A stretch of 64,000 nt of DNA from Longitalea arenae (GCF_016924755.1 NZ_JAFFJX010000019.1:1-64000); one strand, 5' to 3'; counted from the stretch's first letter, positions 16,971-27,081 are shown. Program-made: numbers and translations. Notes: generated by a model not told the origin, from the sequence alone.

Positions 16971-17539
16971 GCTACATTTCCAACCGGTTTCCACTCATCC
17001 TGCCCGCTTACGATTATAATTGGTGCAGTGATCAGTTTATCAAAAATGGAGATCTCTTTGAGAAAGGGATTCCAGTAAAAAATGAGTTTTTCAATAGGCT
17101 TCCAAAGTATTACCCAGCTGAACACATCGAGCGCATTGCTGAAGGCAGAATGGATGCGATGCTCCACATTAAAGATCAGCGGCATTAAGCCCTGGAACAA
17201 CATGACCACGATCAAACTGAGCACCAGCAGCATCCAGTTACGCCGCTTGAACTTTTTAAACTCGGCTTCGCGAATAGATTTCTTCAGCGAAAAATGGCGT
17301 CGAATGGCATGCACGAGGGGCTCGGTAAAAACTTTATCTGATTCGTTTACGCAGGTTAATTTATAAGTAACAGATGAATATCTCTTGATACTGGGCGCAT
17401 GGTTCATGAGGTATTCCTCGAACTCCAGGCTGAGCTGGCGTTTGTACACCGGCGCCGGATCATTGGCATTAAAGTAAGTATCAATGGTTTTTTCATTAAC
17501 CTTCAGGAAGATATTGATCCTTTTAAAAAGAGAGTTCAT
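16967..17539 (-). CDS. Hypothetical membrane protein (190 aa)
   Basis: An unrecognised protein with a soluble, basic N-terminal half and a hydrophobic segment around residues 101-124 (NWMLLVLSLIVVMLFQGLMPLIF). A second less hydrophobic segment follows around 137-157, giving one or two membrane spans. The stop overlaps the start of the beta-barrel-like gene by the ATGA arrangement, so the pair is coupled and probably works together in the envelope. Confidence 0.65.
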   Translation of the reverse strand: MNSLFKRINIFLKVNEKTIDTYFNANDPAPVYKRQLSLEFEEYLMNHAPSIKRYSSVTYKLTCVNESDKVFTEPLVHAIRRHFSLKKSIREAEFKKFKRRNWMLLVLSLIVVMLFQGLMPLIFNVEHRIHSAFSNALDVFSWVILWKPIEKLIFYWNPFLKEISIFDKLITAPIIIVSGQDEWKPVGNVA

Positions 17540-17770
17540 AAACAGGTATTTTCAGATAAACAGACCGCACACATCATATGCCCAGACCGGTATCCAAAAT
17601 GGATATTGTCACCGCAACAACCTGACTATATGCTACGGTTATTTTATTTGTAAGCAGCCAGGTTGTCCGGTTACATCAATAACGAGCAGGAGTAGCGGCT
17701 ACAGATAAAAGCCATAAAGGTTGTAGCAACTTTAAATATAAATACCTATACCCTGCCCGGATATCCCGTT

Positions 17771-17800
17771 AAAAGGAAAACCCCGGCGATATCGCCGGGG
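17771..17800 (-). terminator. Palindromic terminator downstream of the collagen-like lipoprotein
   Basis: A perfect 20-base palindrome (17781-17800, CCCCGGCGAT then ATCGCCGGGG) is followed on the minus strand by TTTTCCTTTT. It lies about 115 bases after the stop of the minus-strand gene at 17916. Confidence 0.7.
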
Positions 17801-17875
17801 CCCAAACGTAACGCACGAGAAAAAGCACTGCCCATACCAGCTTAAATGCCGTTACGTGTTACCTTAGTTTTTCAT

Positions 17876-17906
17876 ACCGTGCCAGGGTCCAGGACCCTGA
17901 CACCGT
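17876..17906 (-). repeat. CCGTG hairpin element, copy 2
   Basis: A long hairpin with an inner perfect stem CAGGGTCC/GGACCCTG and outer ACCGTG arms. Read on the minus strand it continues as CACGGTATGAAA, the same string found in copy 3 at 62644-62655. It lies nine bases past the stop of the collagen-like gene. Confidence 0.7.
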
Positions 17907-17915
17907 TCAATATCT

Positions 17916-18494
17916 TTAATCTTTCAGGCCTAAATGAGCTTTCACTTCTTCGTAATTATTCCAGTCGATCTGTTTGTTCATGCGAACATGTGTACCGCCG
18001 GGAACAAGGATATACCGGTATTGCAGGAACTTATTGCCATTTGCCGGATCAGTAAATGTAGACGCATTACCATTCGCATTCAGTTCAATAATACCTGTGG
18101 CGAAAAAAGGCGTGATCACGGCATTGCCTGAGCGGTATGGCAATGCGGTTATTACTTTATTAGCCGGCGTACCCAGGTTTACATATACTTTTATTTCACC
18201 GTTCGACAACAGCTCATCGGTGACTTTCGGTTCATTGATCTGCGTAAAATACACATTGCTGCCCTGGTCAAGGGTAAAAGCCAGGTCGAGCCAGGCAGAG
18301 TACTGTACATTGGCGGTTCCGGGATCCCCTTTACTACCTGGCTGGCCGGTTTGGCCGGTGTCACCTTTATCGCCTTTGTCGCCTTTTTCACCCTGCGGCC
18401 CCGTATCTCCTTTTTTACAGGCGCTAATCGTTAAGGCTACAGCCAGCATGTAATAAAAGAAATGGTGCAGGCTCCATTGGTTTGTGCGTTTCAT
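17916..18494 (-). CDS. Collagen-like repeat lipoprotein
   Basis: A 192-residue exported protein. The N-terminus is a lipoprotein signal ending in TISAC, directly followed by eleven Gly-X-Y triplets (GDTGPQGEKGDKGDKG and on), a short collagen-like rod. A C-terminal domain of about 130 residues of beta type follows (SAWLDLAFTLDQGS to HLGLKD). Proteins of this form are placed at the cell surface by the rod. I chose the ATG at 18494 (MKRTNQW); an open frame runs further upstream but over the next gene. It is the last gene of the T9SS block. Confidence 0.8.
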   Translation of the reverse strand: MKRTNQWSLHHFFYYMLAVALTISACKKGDTGPQGEKGDKGDKGDTGQTGQPGSKGDPGTANVQYSAWLDLAFTLDQGSNVYFTQINEPKVTDELLSNGEIKVYVNLGTPANKVITALPYRSGNAVITPFFATGIIELNANGNASTFTDPANGNKFLQYRYILVPGGTHVRMNKQIDWNNYEEVKAHLGLKD

Positions 18495-18552
18495 GTTCTT
18501 GTTTTTATTTTGATGTTTGTGATGAAAAAAACTGCGGATCAAAGTTTTGCGT

Positions 18553-19569
18553 TCACCATACGTTACGCGGACAGCCATCGTCGTATTTATTACCGAGCAG
18601 GAAACCCACCATGATCTCATGGGATCCTTTGCTTACGATATTCAACCCCGATGTGGTATAGTCATAAGAATAGCCGATGTTGAATCTGTGGCCAATGTTC
18701 ACCCCCAGCATCCCGGCAAAGCCGTCATCTTGCCGGTAACCTGCGCCAAACCAGGCCACATCTCTATATTGAAGCTTGGCGTTGATATCGAGCTGCGTGG
18801 GCAGGGGGTTTACATATTTCACCATTACTGAGGGGATCAGGTTAAATTCTTCGCCCAGCAGAAACCGGTAGCCTGCTGTAGCAAACAAATGAGGGATCGT
18901 TTTTCCATTACTGGTTGTAACCGCATTATCGGCAAAGCTTAGTTTCTGTGGAATGATCTGCTGGGCAGAGAAGCCGATAAAATAATCAGCCGAATAGAGG
19001 TACAAACCTGCCATAAAATCGGGCTTCAGGGTATTGATCATGCCATTATTGTAAACCGCCGGATCTACCTGCACCGTTCCAAAATCGAGTTTATTGGTAT
19101 TTAAGCCGACACTGGTAATTCCCGCGCCAAAACCTGCGGCCAGGCTCGTTCGGGCGCTTATGCCTAAATGATACGCATAAGTGCCATAAGCAGAAAAATA
19201 ATTCAGGGGGCCGGTGCGGTCATTGATCACCTGCAACCCCACGCCATGATGCGGCGCTGCAGCAGTATATTCTTCCCAGTACCGTTGTCCGCGCGGGTTT
19301 TCGCCCGGCATATCAAAAGAGGTAGGCGTAGTGCGGTAATCCGTTTTATTGATAGGCGTATGTAATGTTACATACGAGGTTACAGGCGCATCCTGCAGCC
19401 CCGCCCATTGATGCCGGTGACTGACCTTTATATCGGTATAGTTCTCAATGCCCGTCAGCGCCGGGTTAACGATATATTGGTTGAGAATATATTGCGTGTA
19501 ATGCGGTTTCTGTTGTGACTGGGCGTGCAGGCAGGCAATCACCCAACAGCATGTTATAAGCTTTTTCAT
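18553..19569 (-). CDS. PorP/SprF-family type IX secretion membrane protein
   Basis: A 338-residue outer-membrane beta-barrel of the PorP/SprF family. The signal peptide is followed by HYTQYILNQYIVNPALTGIENYTDIKVSHRHQWAG, the usual PorP/SprF opening. In Flavobacterium johnsoniae SprF is needed for secretion of the adhesin SprB; here the giant adhesins at 22831 and 27142 are the natural partners. It starts 28 bases after the OmpA-family gene and is probably co-transcribed with it. Confidence 0.92.
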   Translation of the reverse strand: MKKLITCCWVIACLHAQSQQKPHYTQYILNQYIVNPALTGIENYTDIKVSHRHQWAGLQDAPVTSYVTLHTPINKTDYRTTPTSFDMPGENPRGQRYWEEYTAAAPHHGVGLQVINDRTGPLNYFSAYGTYAYHLGISARTSLAAGFGAGITSVGLNTNKLDFGTVQVDPAVYNNGMINTLKPDFMAGLYLYSADYFIGFSAQQIIPQKLSFADNAVTTSNGKTIPHLFATAGYRFLLGEEFNLIPSVMVKYVNPLPTQLDINAKLQYRDVAWFGAGYRQDDGFAGMLGVNIGHRFNIGYSYDYTTSGLNIVSKGSHEIMVGFLLGNKYDDGCPRNVW

Positions 19570-19597
19570 GTGTTACGTTTTTTTGATCAGCTACTTA

Positions 19598-21613
19598 CTA
19601 CTCGCCACCAGCCCTTTCCACGACCTTAAACTCCGTCCTTCTATTCAACTGCCTTCCTTCCGGATTATCGCTGCCATCTTCATTCGCATTCGGCGCAATG
19701 GGCCGGGCAGAACCATATCCTTTTGCCCGCAGACGGTTCTTATCAATGCCTTTGCTGATGAGGTAAGCCACACAGGCGCGGGCCCGGGCCTCTGACAGGC
19801 GTTGGTTATACGCTTCACTACCTTTATTATCGGTATGCGCGCTGAGCTCGATGGTAATTTCAGGGTGGGCATGTAACAGGGCGGCCAGTTTATCCAGCGA
19901 TGTTTGCGCACCTGCTTTGAGGCTTGCTTTGTCAAAATCATAATACACATTGTCAAGGACCACCGCTTTTTCCATCGGCGGCACATCTTTGACCAGGCAA
20001 ATGGCAGGGTTGATCAGTAATTGCGCTTCTTCATCGCCTGGTGTATAAAAGGGCAAAGAACCATTGCTGTACCCGCTCACAGAAGCCTCTGCTTTTAAAG
20101 GTTGAAACTCGTCGAGCGTAAAGGAATAGCTACCATCGCCGGCGGTTGTTTGCGTATGCACTGTTTTGTGCTGGATAGTATCTATAATCCTGACTGTGAC
20201 CCCGGCCAGCGGCATTTTATCTTCACAGGATACCACCGTGCCGCTCACCAGTTTTTTCGGCTGGATCTTTTTTAAATAAAAGAGTTCCAGGCAGCAGGCA
20301 GCTTCGCGGTCAGAGCTTAACCATACATCTTCCAGTATATTCCGCGCACCGCCCCTGCTTACCAGATAGATATCGTCCCTGACTGAATTGACCGGGTAGC
20401 CGAAGTTGACAGGTGTTTGCCATTTATCTATTGCCCCTTTGCTGTAAAAGAAATCGAATCCTCCCATGCCAATGCGGCCGTTGCCCGAGAAGACAAGCGT
20501 AGCTGAAGGCAGATGATAATAAGGCGCCTGTTCATCGGCTGCAGAGTTGATCTGCTCACCCAGATTGACGGTTTTAACGGGTTTACCGTTTTCATCCAGT
20601 TCCGCCAACCAGAGATCAAAGCCACCGGCGCCGCCGGGTTTATCGCTGGCATACAACAAGTGTTTGCCATCGGGCATTACAAATGGTTGTTGCGCACTAT
20701 AACCAGGGGTATTGATGATGCTGTCGAGCAATACCGGTTCGCTCCAGCCATTGCCGGTTTTGCGGCTGCTGTAGATGCCCGAAACTTTTTTTCCGCCCGT
20801 GATCATCCACCGGGTCAGGAAGAGGGTATTACCATCGGGTGTTACACTCACCACCCCCTGGTGCATGCTGCCAGCCTGGGGCAAAGGCAGGGCTTTTATG
20901 TCGCCGGCAATTCCTTCCGTCACAGCTGCTGTGTATACCCGGTTTACATGTGATTGGTGCTTACCCGCCAAACTATCTGCCCGGGTAGAAGTGAACAATA
21001 AAGTATTTTTGTTCAACCATACCGGTGCATAATTAGCGCCTTCCGTATTGAGGGGCGTACCGGCTTTCTGCACCTGGTAGAGTTTCAGGTCTTTCTTTTT
21101 TAACTGGGTTTGAATGAAGCGCAGGCTCATCAGTTCTTTCTTCGCTGATTCCGTGTATTGATCTTCGGCTGTATGTTCATCAAGAAAAAGGTTCAATTCC
21201 TTTTCCGCCTGCTCATAACTCGCCAGCGCCCGCAGCTCCACGGCATAGTAATACCGGGCCAGCGGAAATTCGCCGCCGCCGGCTTCCAGTGTTTTTCCAT
21301 AATAGGTGGCTGCTTTCGCATGATCGTGCAACAGGCGGTAACTTTCTGCTATGCGATACAGCGCCTGCTGGCGGCTGCTCAGCGGCGTTTTGTTCTTTTT
21401 AACGGCGGAGGAGGGCACGGTATACGGACTATATTCTTCCTTTTTTAATTTATGGTCGGCTACACCCAGGTATTTCTCATAATAGCGGGCTGCGGAAAAA
21501 TAATCGGCTTTTTTATAATAATTATCTGCAGCCCGCAAGTAATCATATGTAAACTGGGCTTTGGCTGCCAACATACAGCAACCGATAATGCCGGTGGCAA
21601 AGATCTTCTTCAT
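19598..21613 (-). CDS. OmpA-family protein with TPR, PD40 and carboxypeptidase-like domains (PorE-type)
   Basis: A 671-residue periplasmic or outer-membrane protein. After a signal peptide come TPR-like helices (residues 22-170), then PD40/WD40-like beta-propeller repeats (about 190-430, with FTSTRADS, SVTPDGNT, VMPDGKHLLYASDKPGG). A carboxypeptidase regulatory-like fold follows (about 455-530) and finally an OmpA domain (about 553-665) with the peptidoglycan-binding signature ELSAHTDNKGSEAYNQRLSEARA. This order is that of PorE-type T9SS proteins, which tie the apparatus to peptidoglycan. A (GT)11 tract lies 50 bases upstream of the ATG. Confidence 0.92.
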   Translation of the reverse strand: MKKIFATGIIGCCMLAAKAQFTYDYLRAADNYYKKADYFSAARYYEKYLGVADHKLKKEEYSPYTVPSSAVKKNKTPLSSRQQALYRIAESYRLLHDHAKAATYYGKTLEAGGGEFPLARYYYAVELRALASYEQAEKELNLFLDEHTAEDQYTESAKKELMSLRFIQTQLKKKDLKLYQVQKAGTPLNTEGANYAPVWLNKNTLLFTSTRADSLAGKHQSHVNRVYTAAVTEGIAGDIKALPLPQAGSMHQGVVSVTPDGNTLFLTRWMITGGKKVSGIYSSRKTGNGWSEPVLLDSIINTPGYSAQQPFVMPDGKHLLYASDKPGGAGGFDLWLAELDENGKPVKTVNLGEQINSAADEQAPYYHLPSATLVFSGNGRIGMGGFDFFYSKGAIDKWQTPVNFGYPVNSVRDDIYLVSRGGARNILEDVWLSSDREAACCLELFYLKKIQPKKLVSGTVVSCEDKMPLAGVTVRIIDTIQHKTVHTQTTAGDGSYSFTLDEFQPLKAEASVSGYSNGSLPFYTPGDEEAQLLINPAICLVKDVPPMEKAVVLDNVYYDFDKASLKAGAQTSLDKLAALLHAHPEITIELSAHTDNKGSEAYNQRLSEARARACVAYLISKGIDKNRLRAKGYGSARPIAPNANEDGSDNPEGRQLNRRTEFKVVERAGGE

Positions 21614-21662
21614 GTGTTAAGTTTAATGTTCACAAAACCATGGTTTTTCATAGGCAGCAATC

Positions 21663-21684
21663 GTGTGTGTGTGTGTGTGTGTGT
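21663..21684. repeat. (GT)11 dinucleotide microsatellite
   Basis: Eleven uninterrupted GT units (AC on the minus strand) lie 50-71 bases upstream of the OmpA-family start at 21613. On the minus strand the tract is directly followed by a weak promoter, TTG (21658-21660) then 17 bases then TGGTTTTG (21633-21640). Change in copy number could alter promoter use; this is an inference. Confidence 0.9.
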
Positions 21685-21768
21685 ATTTATTATCAGGGCA
21701 TTGTTTTTTTAAGGAAGCGGTTGGTAGACACCAACCGCCAGGTTTCCAGGACATTGGTGTACCTATGA

Positions 21769-22767
21769 CTATAAGCGCGGACAGACGAACTCTACTTCTG
21801 GTGTTTTAACTGATCTTCTTCCAATAAAGGATAATGAGATCTCAAAGCTGTTCGACCCATTGGCCATTTTCCCCAGGTCGGAGGTATTCACATCATAACT
21901 CACTCCCAGCACTATATTTTTATGGGCAAACCCTACATAAGGTGATAAAGCATCTTTAAAGCGGTAGTTCGCACCCAGCATCAGATCCGTTCCGGGCGCT
22001 GCAATCAAGCGGGCATATGCCCCCGCCATTTTTTCGGTAGCCGTGCCCTGCTTCAGGTATAAAATATTCGGGGTTAAACTAAGTACATCAGATAAGGTTA
22101 TACGTACGCCAGCATGTGCGGTAAACCGCATCGGCAGGCGGGCATTACCCCCAGCACTGAAATGATCATCCGGACGCGTGAGGTGCGCTGCGGAAAAACC
22201 GCCAAACAGATTCAGTTTCTTTCCCGGCTCTGCGTCGTAATAAAGGATGCCGGCAGCTGCATCAAAAGAGGTGGATGATGTTCTGCTGAACGATTCGGCT
22301 GAAGTAGCGCCCGGGTTGTAACCGGTGATCGGGTTCCACTGGTCGCCAAAGGAAAGTTTAGACCGGTTGAACCGCCGCTGTATAACGCCGATCTGCAAAC
22401 CCATTACCACGCGATGATATTCCTGTGGGCCGAAACGTACGCCATTATAGGCGTAGCTGCCATAAGCGGTGAGATAATTGTACCCTCCGTCACCGGCAGT
22501 TTGGTTCAATACATTGGCGCCGAAATTGGAATTTTTATTAGTCGTGAAATCAACTGCAATACCGGGCGTTGTGAACGGACTGCTGATATTTCCCCATTGC
22601 GACCGGTAGATACCGGAAATGCGGTAATCGCCGTCAAAAGCGCCGGTAAGCGCCGGATTGAGCCAGGCGGGATAAACGTAATATTGCGAAAAATGCGGAT
22701 CCACCTGTGCTTTCACGAAGTGCGCGCCTAAACAAACCGCGATTAACAGAATAATACTTTTTCTCAT
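21769..22767 (-). CDS. PorP/SprF-family type IX secretion membrane protein
   Basis: A 332-residue paralogue of the protein at 18553. The signal peptide is followed by VDPHFSQYYVYPAWLNPALTGAFDGDYRISGIYRSQWG, the family's typical N-terminus, and the rest alternates as a beta-barrel. It lies 63 bases after the 1416-aa adhesin on the same strand, the usual cargo-SprF arrangement in T9SS type B systems, so it probably helps export or hold that adhesin. Confidence 0.92.
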   Translation of the reverse strand: MRKSIILLIAVCLGAHFVKAQVDPHFSQYYVYPAWLNPALTGAFDGDYRISGIYRSQWGNISSPFTTPGIAVDFTTNKNSNFGANVLNQTAGDGGYNYLTAYGSYAYNGVRFGPQEYHRVVMGLQIGVIQRRFNRSKLSFGDQWNPITGYNPGATSAESFSRTSSTSFDAAAGILYYDAEPGKKLNLFGGFSAAHLTRPDDHFSAGGNARLPMRFTAHAGVRITLSDVLSLTPNILYLKQGTATEKMAGAYARLIAAPGTDLMLGANYRFKDALSPYVGFAHKNIVLGVSYDVNTSDLGKMANGSNSFEISLSFIGRRSVKTPEVEFVCPRL

Positions 22768-22830
22768 TGCATACAGTTTTGTTTATGATCAATATTATCT
22801 TTTACGAATGGAGCACCGGCCAACGCCCCC

Positions 22831-25800
22831 TTACTTCACGATCGTCACAGAACCGGTACGGGGAACAAACCCGCTCTTCAAATGGATCACATAGTAGTAA
22901 GTAGCCATGGGCAACAACTTGCCACCCACCGTACCATCCCATGGCTTTCCATATCCGGCCGAATAAAATACGCGTTGTCCATAACGATTGAAAACCTCCA
23001 CAGTGGCGCCCGGATAATCGCTCAGGTTCGTGATATTCCAGGTATCATGAATGCCGTCACCATTTGGCGAAAACACGTTCGGGATCTTTACCGGCTTCAA
23101 TATTTTAACTGTCAGCTGATCGGATGCGGTGCACTGCCCTTCACCCAGCGCAGTGAGCGTATAGGTGGCATCGGCCATCGCCTGTAGCAGGGGGCGTAAT
23201 ACATTGGCATTATTCAGTCCCGTCCCGGGCGACCAGTTAAATGTGAGCACCGTTGAATCATTGGCGGTGGGATTGAACTGCACCACCGTTCCCTGCGGCA
23301 CCGTGAAGGATGGACCGGCATCGATCACCGGCTGCAGATACACCACCACGTTTTTAGTAACAGGTTGCGACATGCAACCAACGCTGGTGGTCACCTGCAG
23401 CTGCACCGTATAGGTACCCGGTAGCTTATATCGTTTCACCGGGTCCTGTACAGTGGAAGAACTGCCGTCACCAAAATCCCAACGCCATTGCTGAATGGGA
23501 CTGTTACTGGTAATACTTTCATCGTTGAAGACATTATCGGCGCCCTGGCACAGGGTATCAGGCGCTACGGTAAAGGCTGCGACTGGTTTATCGAAGAATG
23601 CGTTTAATATTTTCGATGCCTGGCTGCTACAGCCCCAGGCGGAAGTAGCTGTAAGCTGAACCGTATATGATCCGCCAGTGGCATATACATGACTGGCATT
23701 CACAGCATGCGATACCGCACTGTTATCGCCAAAATCCCAGGTATAGGCAAGTGCCGACTGATCGGCTACTGTAGAAGCGTTTGTAAGATCAGCCGCACCA
23801 CCCGGCATACATACCGCTGCTGGTAAACTGAATGCAGCTACCGGCAGCGGATGTACCGTCACCATGCGGGTGGCTGTATCACTGGTGCACCCCTGATCAC
23901 TTACTGCTACCAGCTTTACAGAATACGTGTTGTATGCTGACCAAGTATGGGTAAAAGCATTGCCATTGGTGCGGGTAACCCAGTTGCCGTCACCGAAATT
24001 CCAACGCCATGCACTAATGGCGCCTGATGCTATGGTCGACTGGTCGGTGATCGTGGCTGCCTGGTTCAAACAGATATCGCCATCGGCCGTAAATGCCGCT
24101 ACCGGCTTTGGATAAACGGTAATGACACTGCTTATCGATTCCGTACATCCGCCAGTGGTGGTAAATGTGTATGTGATCGTATGTGTACCCGGGCCTGCTA
24201 CGGATGGCTGAAAGCTGCCGTTTGCTGCGGTACCAGGACCGCTGTATACGCCTGTTCCCGGAACGCCATTGGTAACCGTAGCGGTGGCCACCGAGATCGA
24301 AGAAGCGATACTGCCGCAAACGGCGCGCAGTGATGAATAGCTTAATTTGGGCCGTAAGCTGAAGGTCGCCGGCACCGTAATATCTTTTGTACAGCCATTC
24401 GCAGTGGTTACGCTGAGCTGTATATTATAATTACCAAAACCATAGGTGTGCGACGGATCCTTCAGCGTGGAAATATTTGGGTTCGCCGCTGTTGCATTGG
24501 GATCGCCGAAATGCCAGTTCCAACTGCTCAGTGTTTGTCCATCCGGAACTTTAGTAGTATCGGTAAATTGAACAAGGCCATTATCGGGTAAACAACCAGC
24601 CGGGTAACTGAACCCCGGCCGCGGTTTGGCATATACCGTGACCGGCAGCATTGCCGTATCACTCACACAGGCATTGCTCACTTTCACTACATGTTTAACC
24701 GTGTAAGTTCCATAAACAGGATACACGGCGGTTTGCGGATCACCTGTAGTGGCAGTGACCGTTGTATTATTGCCAAGATCCCAATACCAGGTATTCACCG
24801 GCGCAGGCCCGCCATAGGATGAAGTTTCAGTAAAGGTGATACTGCCATCCTCACAAATGGCCGGCGGTATCGCGCTCAGGGTGGTTACCGGAGGCGCATA
24901 AACGGTGATCGGTTTGCTTACATCGGCCACACAACCATCACCGGTAACTACTTCCAGGTGTACGTTCTGTGTTCCGGCAGCAGCTAATAATCTGGAAGGG
25001 TTCTGGGCGCCGTCCTTACTGCCATCGGCAAAGGTCCAGCGCCATTGTGCGATCGTATAAGCGCCGGTAGCAGCCGGCCCGCTGAATGCAACCGCATCTT
25101 TTATACAGCCGGTAGGATGCGAGAAGCTAAAATCGGCCGTAGGCCTTGGCTTCACTTCAACAGAGATCTTTAACTCTTCGGTGTTATTACAATTATCGAG
25201 CGAAAGGCTGGTTGACCGGATAGGTATGGTATAGGTGCCAGGTGTATTGAAGTTATACTCGCCTGGCAGCGTGTATTTATAGTAAGTGATGCCATTGATG
25301 GTTTCGGTGCCATTATAGGCAGTTGAAGCCGGATCCAGGGTCACATCGGCATTGGGGCTAACAATAGCGCCCAAGCTGCTGAGATTCCATACCAGCTTCA
25401 ATGGCTGATAACGGATGAGGGCCGACAATTTTACCGGCGTATTTACACAGGTAAATGGATGGCTGTTCTTTCCACCATTGGCGGTATCGGGCTGGTTATG
25501 CACACTGCCCACCGCATTCAGGTTATTCAGGTAAGTACCCACGTTATAGGCATAGCTTTCCACACTTCCCAGTCCATACGTAATACCCGTAAATGCCGAA
25601 TCGCAGGTGACCATACATTGCCCTAATGGCGCTGCCGGCGGTAATGGGCAATCCCATCGCCTGATGGCGACTGAATAGCCAGGCATATTGGGATGCGCAT
25701 AGGAAGTGAAGGCAGCGCTGTTATCGATGCGCAAGGAAGTTAATCCCGCCGTAGGCACTACCACGGTCACATAATTCACCTGGATAGATTCTTTATTATT

Positions 25801-27081
25801 CCGGAAGAAACCCACGCGTTTGATGGCCTGCTCCACCGGGCTCAGCACGACCATTTCCGGGTCGCCCAGGCCGCCGTTGCCCAGGCAGCCGCCACCGGTC
25901 ATGAACTGCATTACTTCAATAGGTTTATCGGCTTCAATAAGATCGGCTGTTGCACTTTCATATACATAGTAATTCCCGTTCACCAGGGTGGCATTGAGTG
26001 GCGGCGCCGTGATCAGTTGGTTATTCACGCGTACTATGGTAGCAGGGTCACTCACGGCCACTTTATACAAACTTCTGGCAAAGGACAAAGGCGTACCGGA
26101 TCCTGAGAAAGGCGCCGTGAGATAGCGCTTGCCCCAGGCATGCCGCGGAAAGAGCTGCTGGTTATCATTATCGCCCCCACCGGTGCCACAGGAAGCCGGA
26201 TTAGCGGTGCGGCTGCTGCCTGCAAAGACAGCGATGGGATTGCAATCGTTCGCGCCATTGGCCATGGATCGAACGATGGTGCCCGTTAGCTCTTTGCCGG
26301 TTCCGGCATTTCCGCCATTTCCATTTGCATCAGCCCCGTCATTGGCGCCTACCACCTGGTAGATCTGTCCCTTCATTAAGGTAATGGTAGTGGTAACACC
26401 AGGCTGCAGCCCAGTTTTATCCTGCGCCCGGGTTTGCACCGAAGGGGTAACCTGTATCACCGTATTATCTTTACTGGCTATCACATACATCCAGTTGTAA
26501 CAATTGCTGGCATAACTCTGGCGGCTGTTCAATGACACGTAGGAATATCCCCAGGCAGTGACCGGCAGCAGCATGGTAGCGCCGGAAGAAGTGGAACCAT
26601 AAATATGGGCGTAGGCAACGATCGGTACATTGCTTTCAATATGTATCCCTTTTTTCCGGAACACGCCTGCCCCACCGCTTCCCGCTGGCGGCGGATCGGA
26701 AAACAGCCGTGCATCATAGTTAGGATCGCTCAATGGATCACCGCTTGCCGCCGGCACATTCACCGGACCTTTCGGGATAATGTCGGAAGCAATGACGCTA
26801 AAAGCGGGTATGGTATATGTTTTCCGCCACCAGGTATTGAAAAAAGGCCCGCTGCTGTCGAGCGTTACCGTAACGGTAGCAGGTTGATCTTCGGCACTCA
26901 GGTACAATACCATATTCATATCGTTCGATCCCTGTTCCATGAACTGGTGATGCCCATAACCTACCCAGAACTCGGTGCCCCGGTTCGATACTGCCTGCGC
27001 TGATCCCCATACGCTGCTCAACAGTAACACCAGTCCCAATAGCAGTCGCCTTCCCAGTATATGTTCAAAATTGCTCACCAT
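22831..27081 (-). CDS. T9SS type B adhesin with IgGFc-binding and PKD domains
   Basis: A 1416-residue exported surface protein. After the signal peptide comes an IgGFc-binding-type N-terminal domain (about 34-540, RGTEFWVGYGHHQFMEQGSN start). Then follow about six PKD domains, recognised by repeated WRWxFGDG and GTYTV motifs. The last 85 or so residues are a CHU_C gliding-associated domain, VFSPNGDGIHDTWNI to TGSVTIVK, the type B T9SS export signal. It shares the IgGFc and CHU_C parts with the larger neighbour. Role: surface adhesion or gliding, inferred from the domains. The PorP/SprF gene follows directly. Confidence 0.9.
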   Translation of the reverse strand: MVSNFEHILGRRLLLGLVLLLSSVWGSAQAVSNRGTEFWVGYGHHQFMEQGSNDMNMVLYLSAEDQPATVTVTLDSSGPFFNTWWRKTYTIPAFSVIASDIIPKGPVNVPAASGDPLSDPNYDARLFSDPPPAGSGGAGVFRKKGIHIESNVPIVAYAHIYGSTSSGATMLLPVTAWGYSYVSLNSRQSYASNCYNWMYVIASKDNTVIQVTPSVQTRAQDKTGLQPGVTTTITLMKGQIYQVVGANDGADANGNGGNAGTGKELTGTIVRSMANGANDCNPIAVFAGSSRTANPASCGTGGGDNDNQQLFPRHAWGKRYLTAPFSGSGTPLSFARSLYKVAVSDPATIVRVNNQLITAPPLNATLVNGNYYVYESATADLIEADKPIEVMQFMTGGGCLGNGGLGDPEMVVLSPVEQAIKRVGFFRNNKESIQVNYVTVVVPTAGLTSLRIDNSAAFTSYAHPNMPGYSVAIRRWDCPLPPAAPLGQCMVTCDSAFTGITYGLGSVESYAYNVGTYLNNLNAVGSVHNQPDTANGGKNSHPFTCVNTPVKLSALIRYQPLKLVWNLSSLGAIVSPNADVTLDPASTAYNGTETINGITYYKYTLPGEYNFNTPGTYTIPIRSTSLSLDNCNNTEELKISVEVKPRPTADFSFSHPTGCIKDAVAFSGPAATGAYTIAQWRWTFADGSKDGAQNPSRLLAAAGTQNVHLEVVTGDGCVADVSKPITVYAPPVTTLSAIPPAICEDGSITFTETSSYGGPAPVNTWYWDLGNNTTVTATTGDPQTAVYPVYGTYTVKHVVKVSNACVSDTAMLPVTVYAKPRPGFSYPAGCLPDNGLVQFTDTTKVPDGQTLSSWNWHFGDPNATAANPNISTLKDPSHTYGFGNYNIQLSVTTANGCTKDITVPATFSLRPKLSYSSLRAVCGSIASSISVATATVTNGVPGTGVYSGPGTAANGSFQPSVAGPGTHTITYTFTTTGGCTESISSVITVYPKPVAAFTADGDICLNQAATITDQSTIASGAISAWRWNFGDGNWVTRTNGNAFTHTWSAYNTYSVKLVAVSDQGCTSDTATRMVTVHPLPVAAFSLPAAVCMPGGAADLTNASTVADQSALAYTWDFGDNSAVSHAVNASHVYATGGSYTVQLTATSAWGCSSQASKILNAFFDKPVAAFTVAPDTLCQGADNVFNDESITSNSPIQQWRWDFGDGSSSTVQDPVKRYKLPGTYTVQLQVTTSVGCMSQPVTKNVVVYLQPVIDAGPSFTVPQGTVVQFNPTANDSTVLTFNWSPGTGLNNANVLRPLLQAMADATYTLTALGEGQCTASDQLTVKILKPVKIPNVFSPNGDGIHDTWNITNLSDYPGATVEVFNRYGQRVFYSAGYGKPWDGTVGGKLLPMATYYYVIHLKSGFVPRTGSVTIVK

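Noticed and set aside
18495-18620. N-terminal extension of the collagen-like lipoprotein
   Set aside because: The extra residues overlap the PorP/SprF 3' end and would hide the lipoprotein signal.
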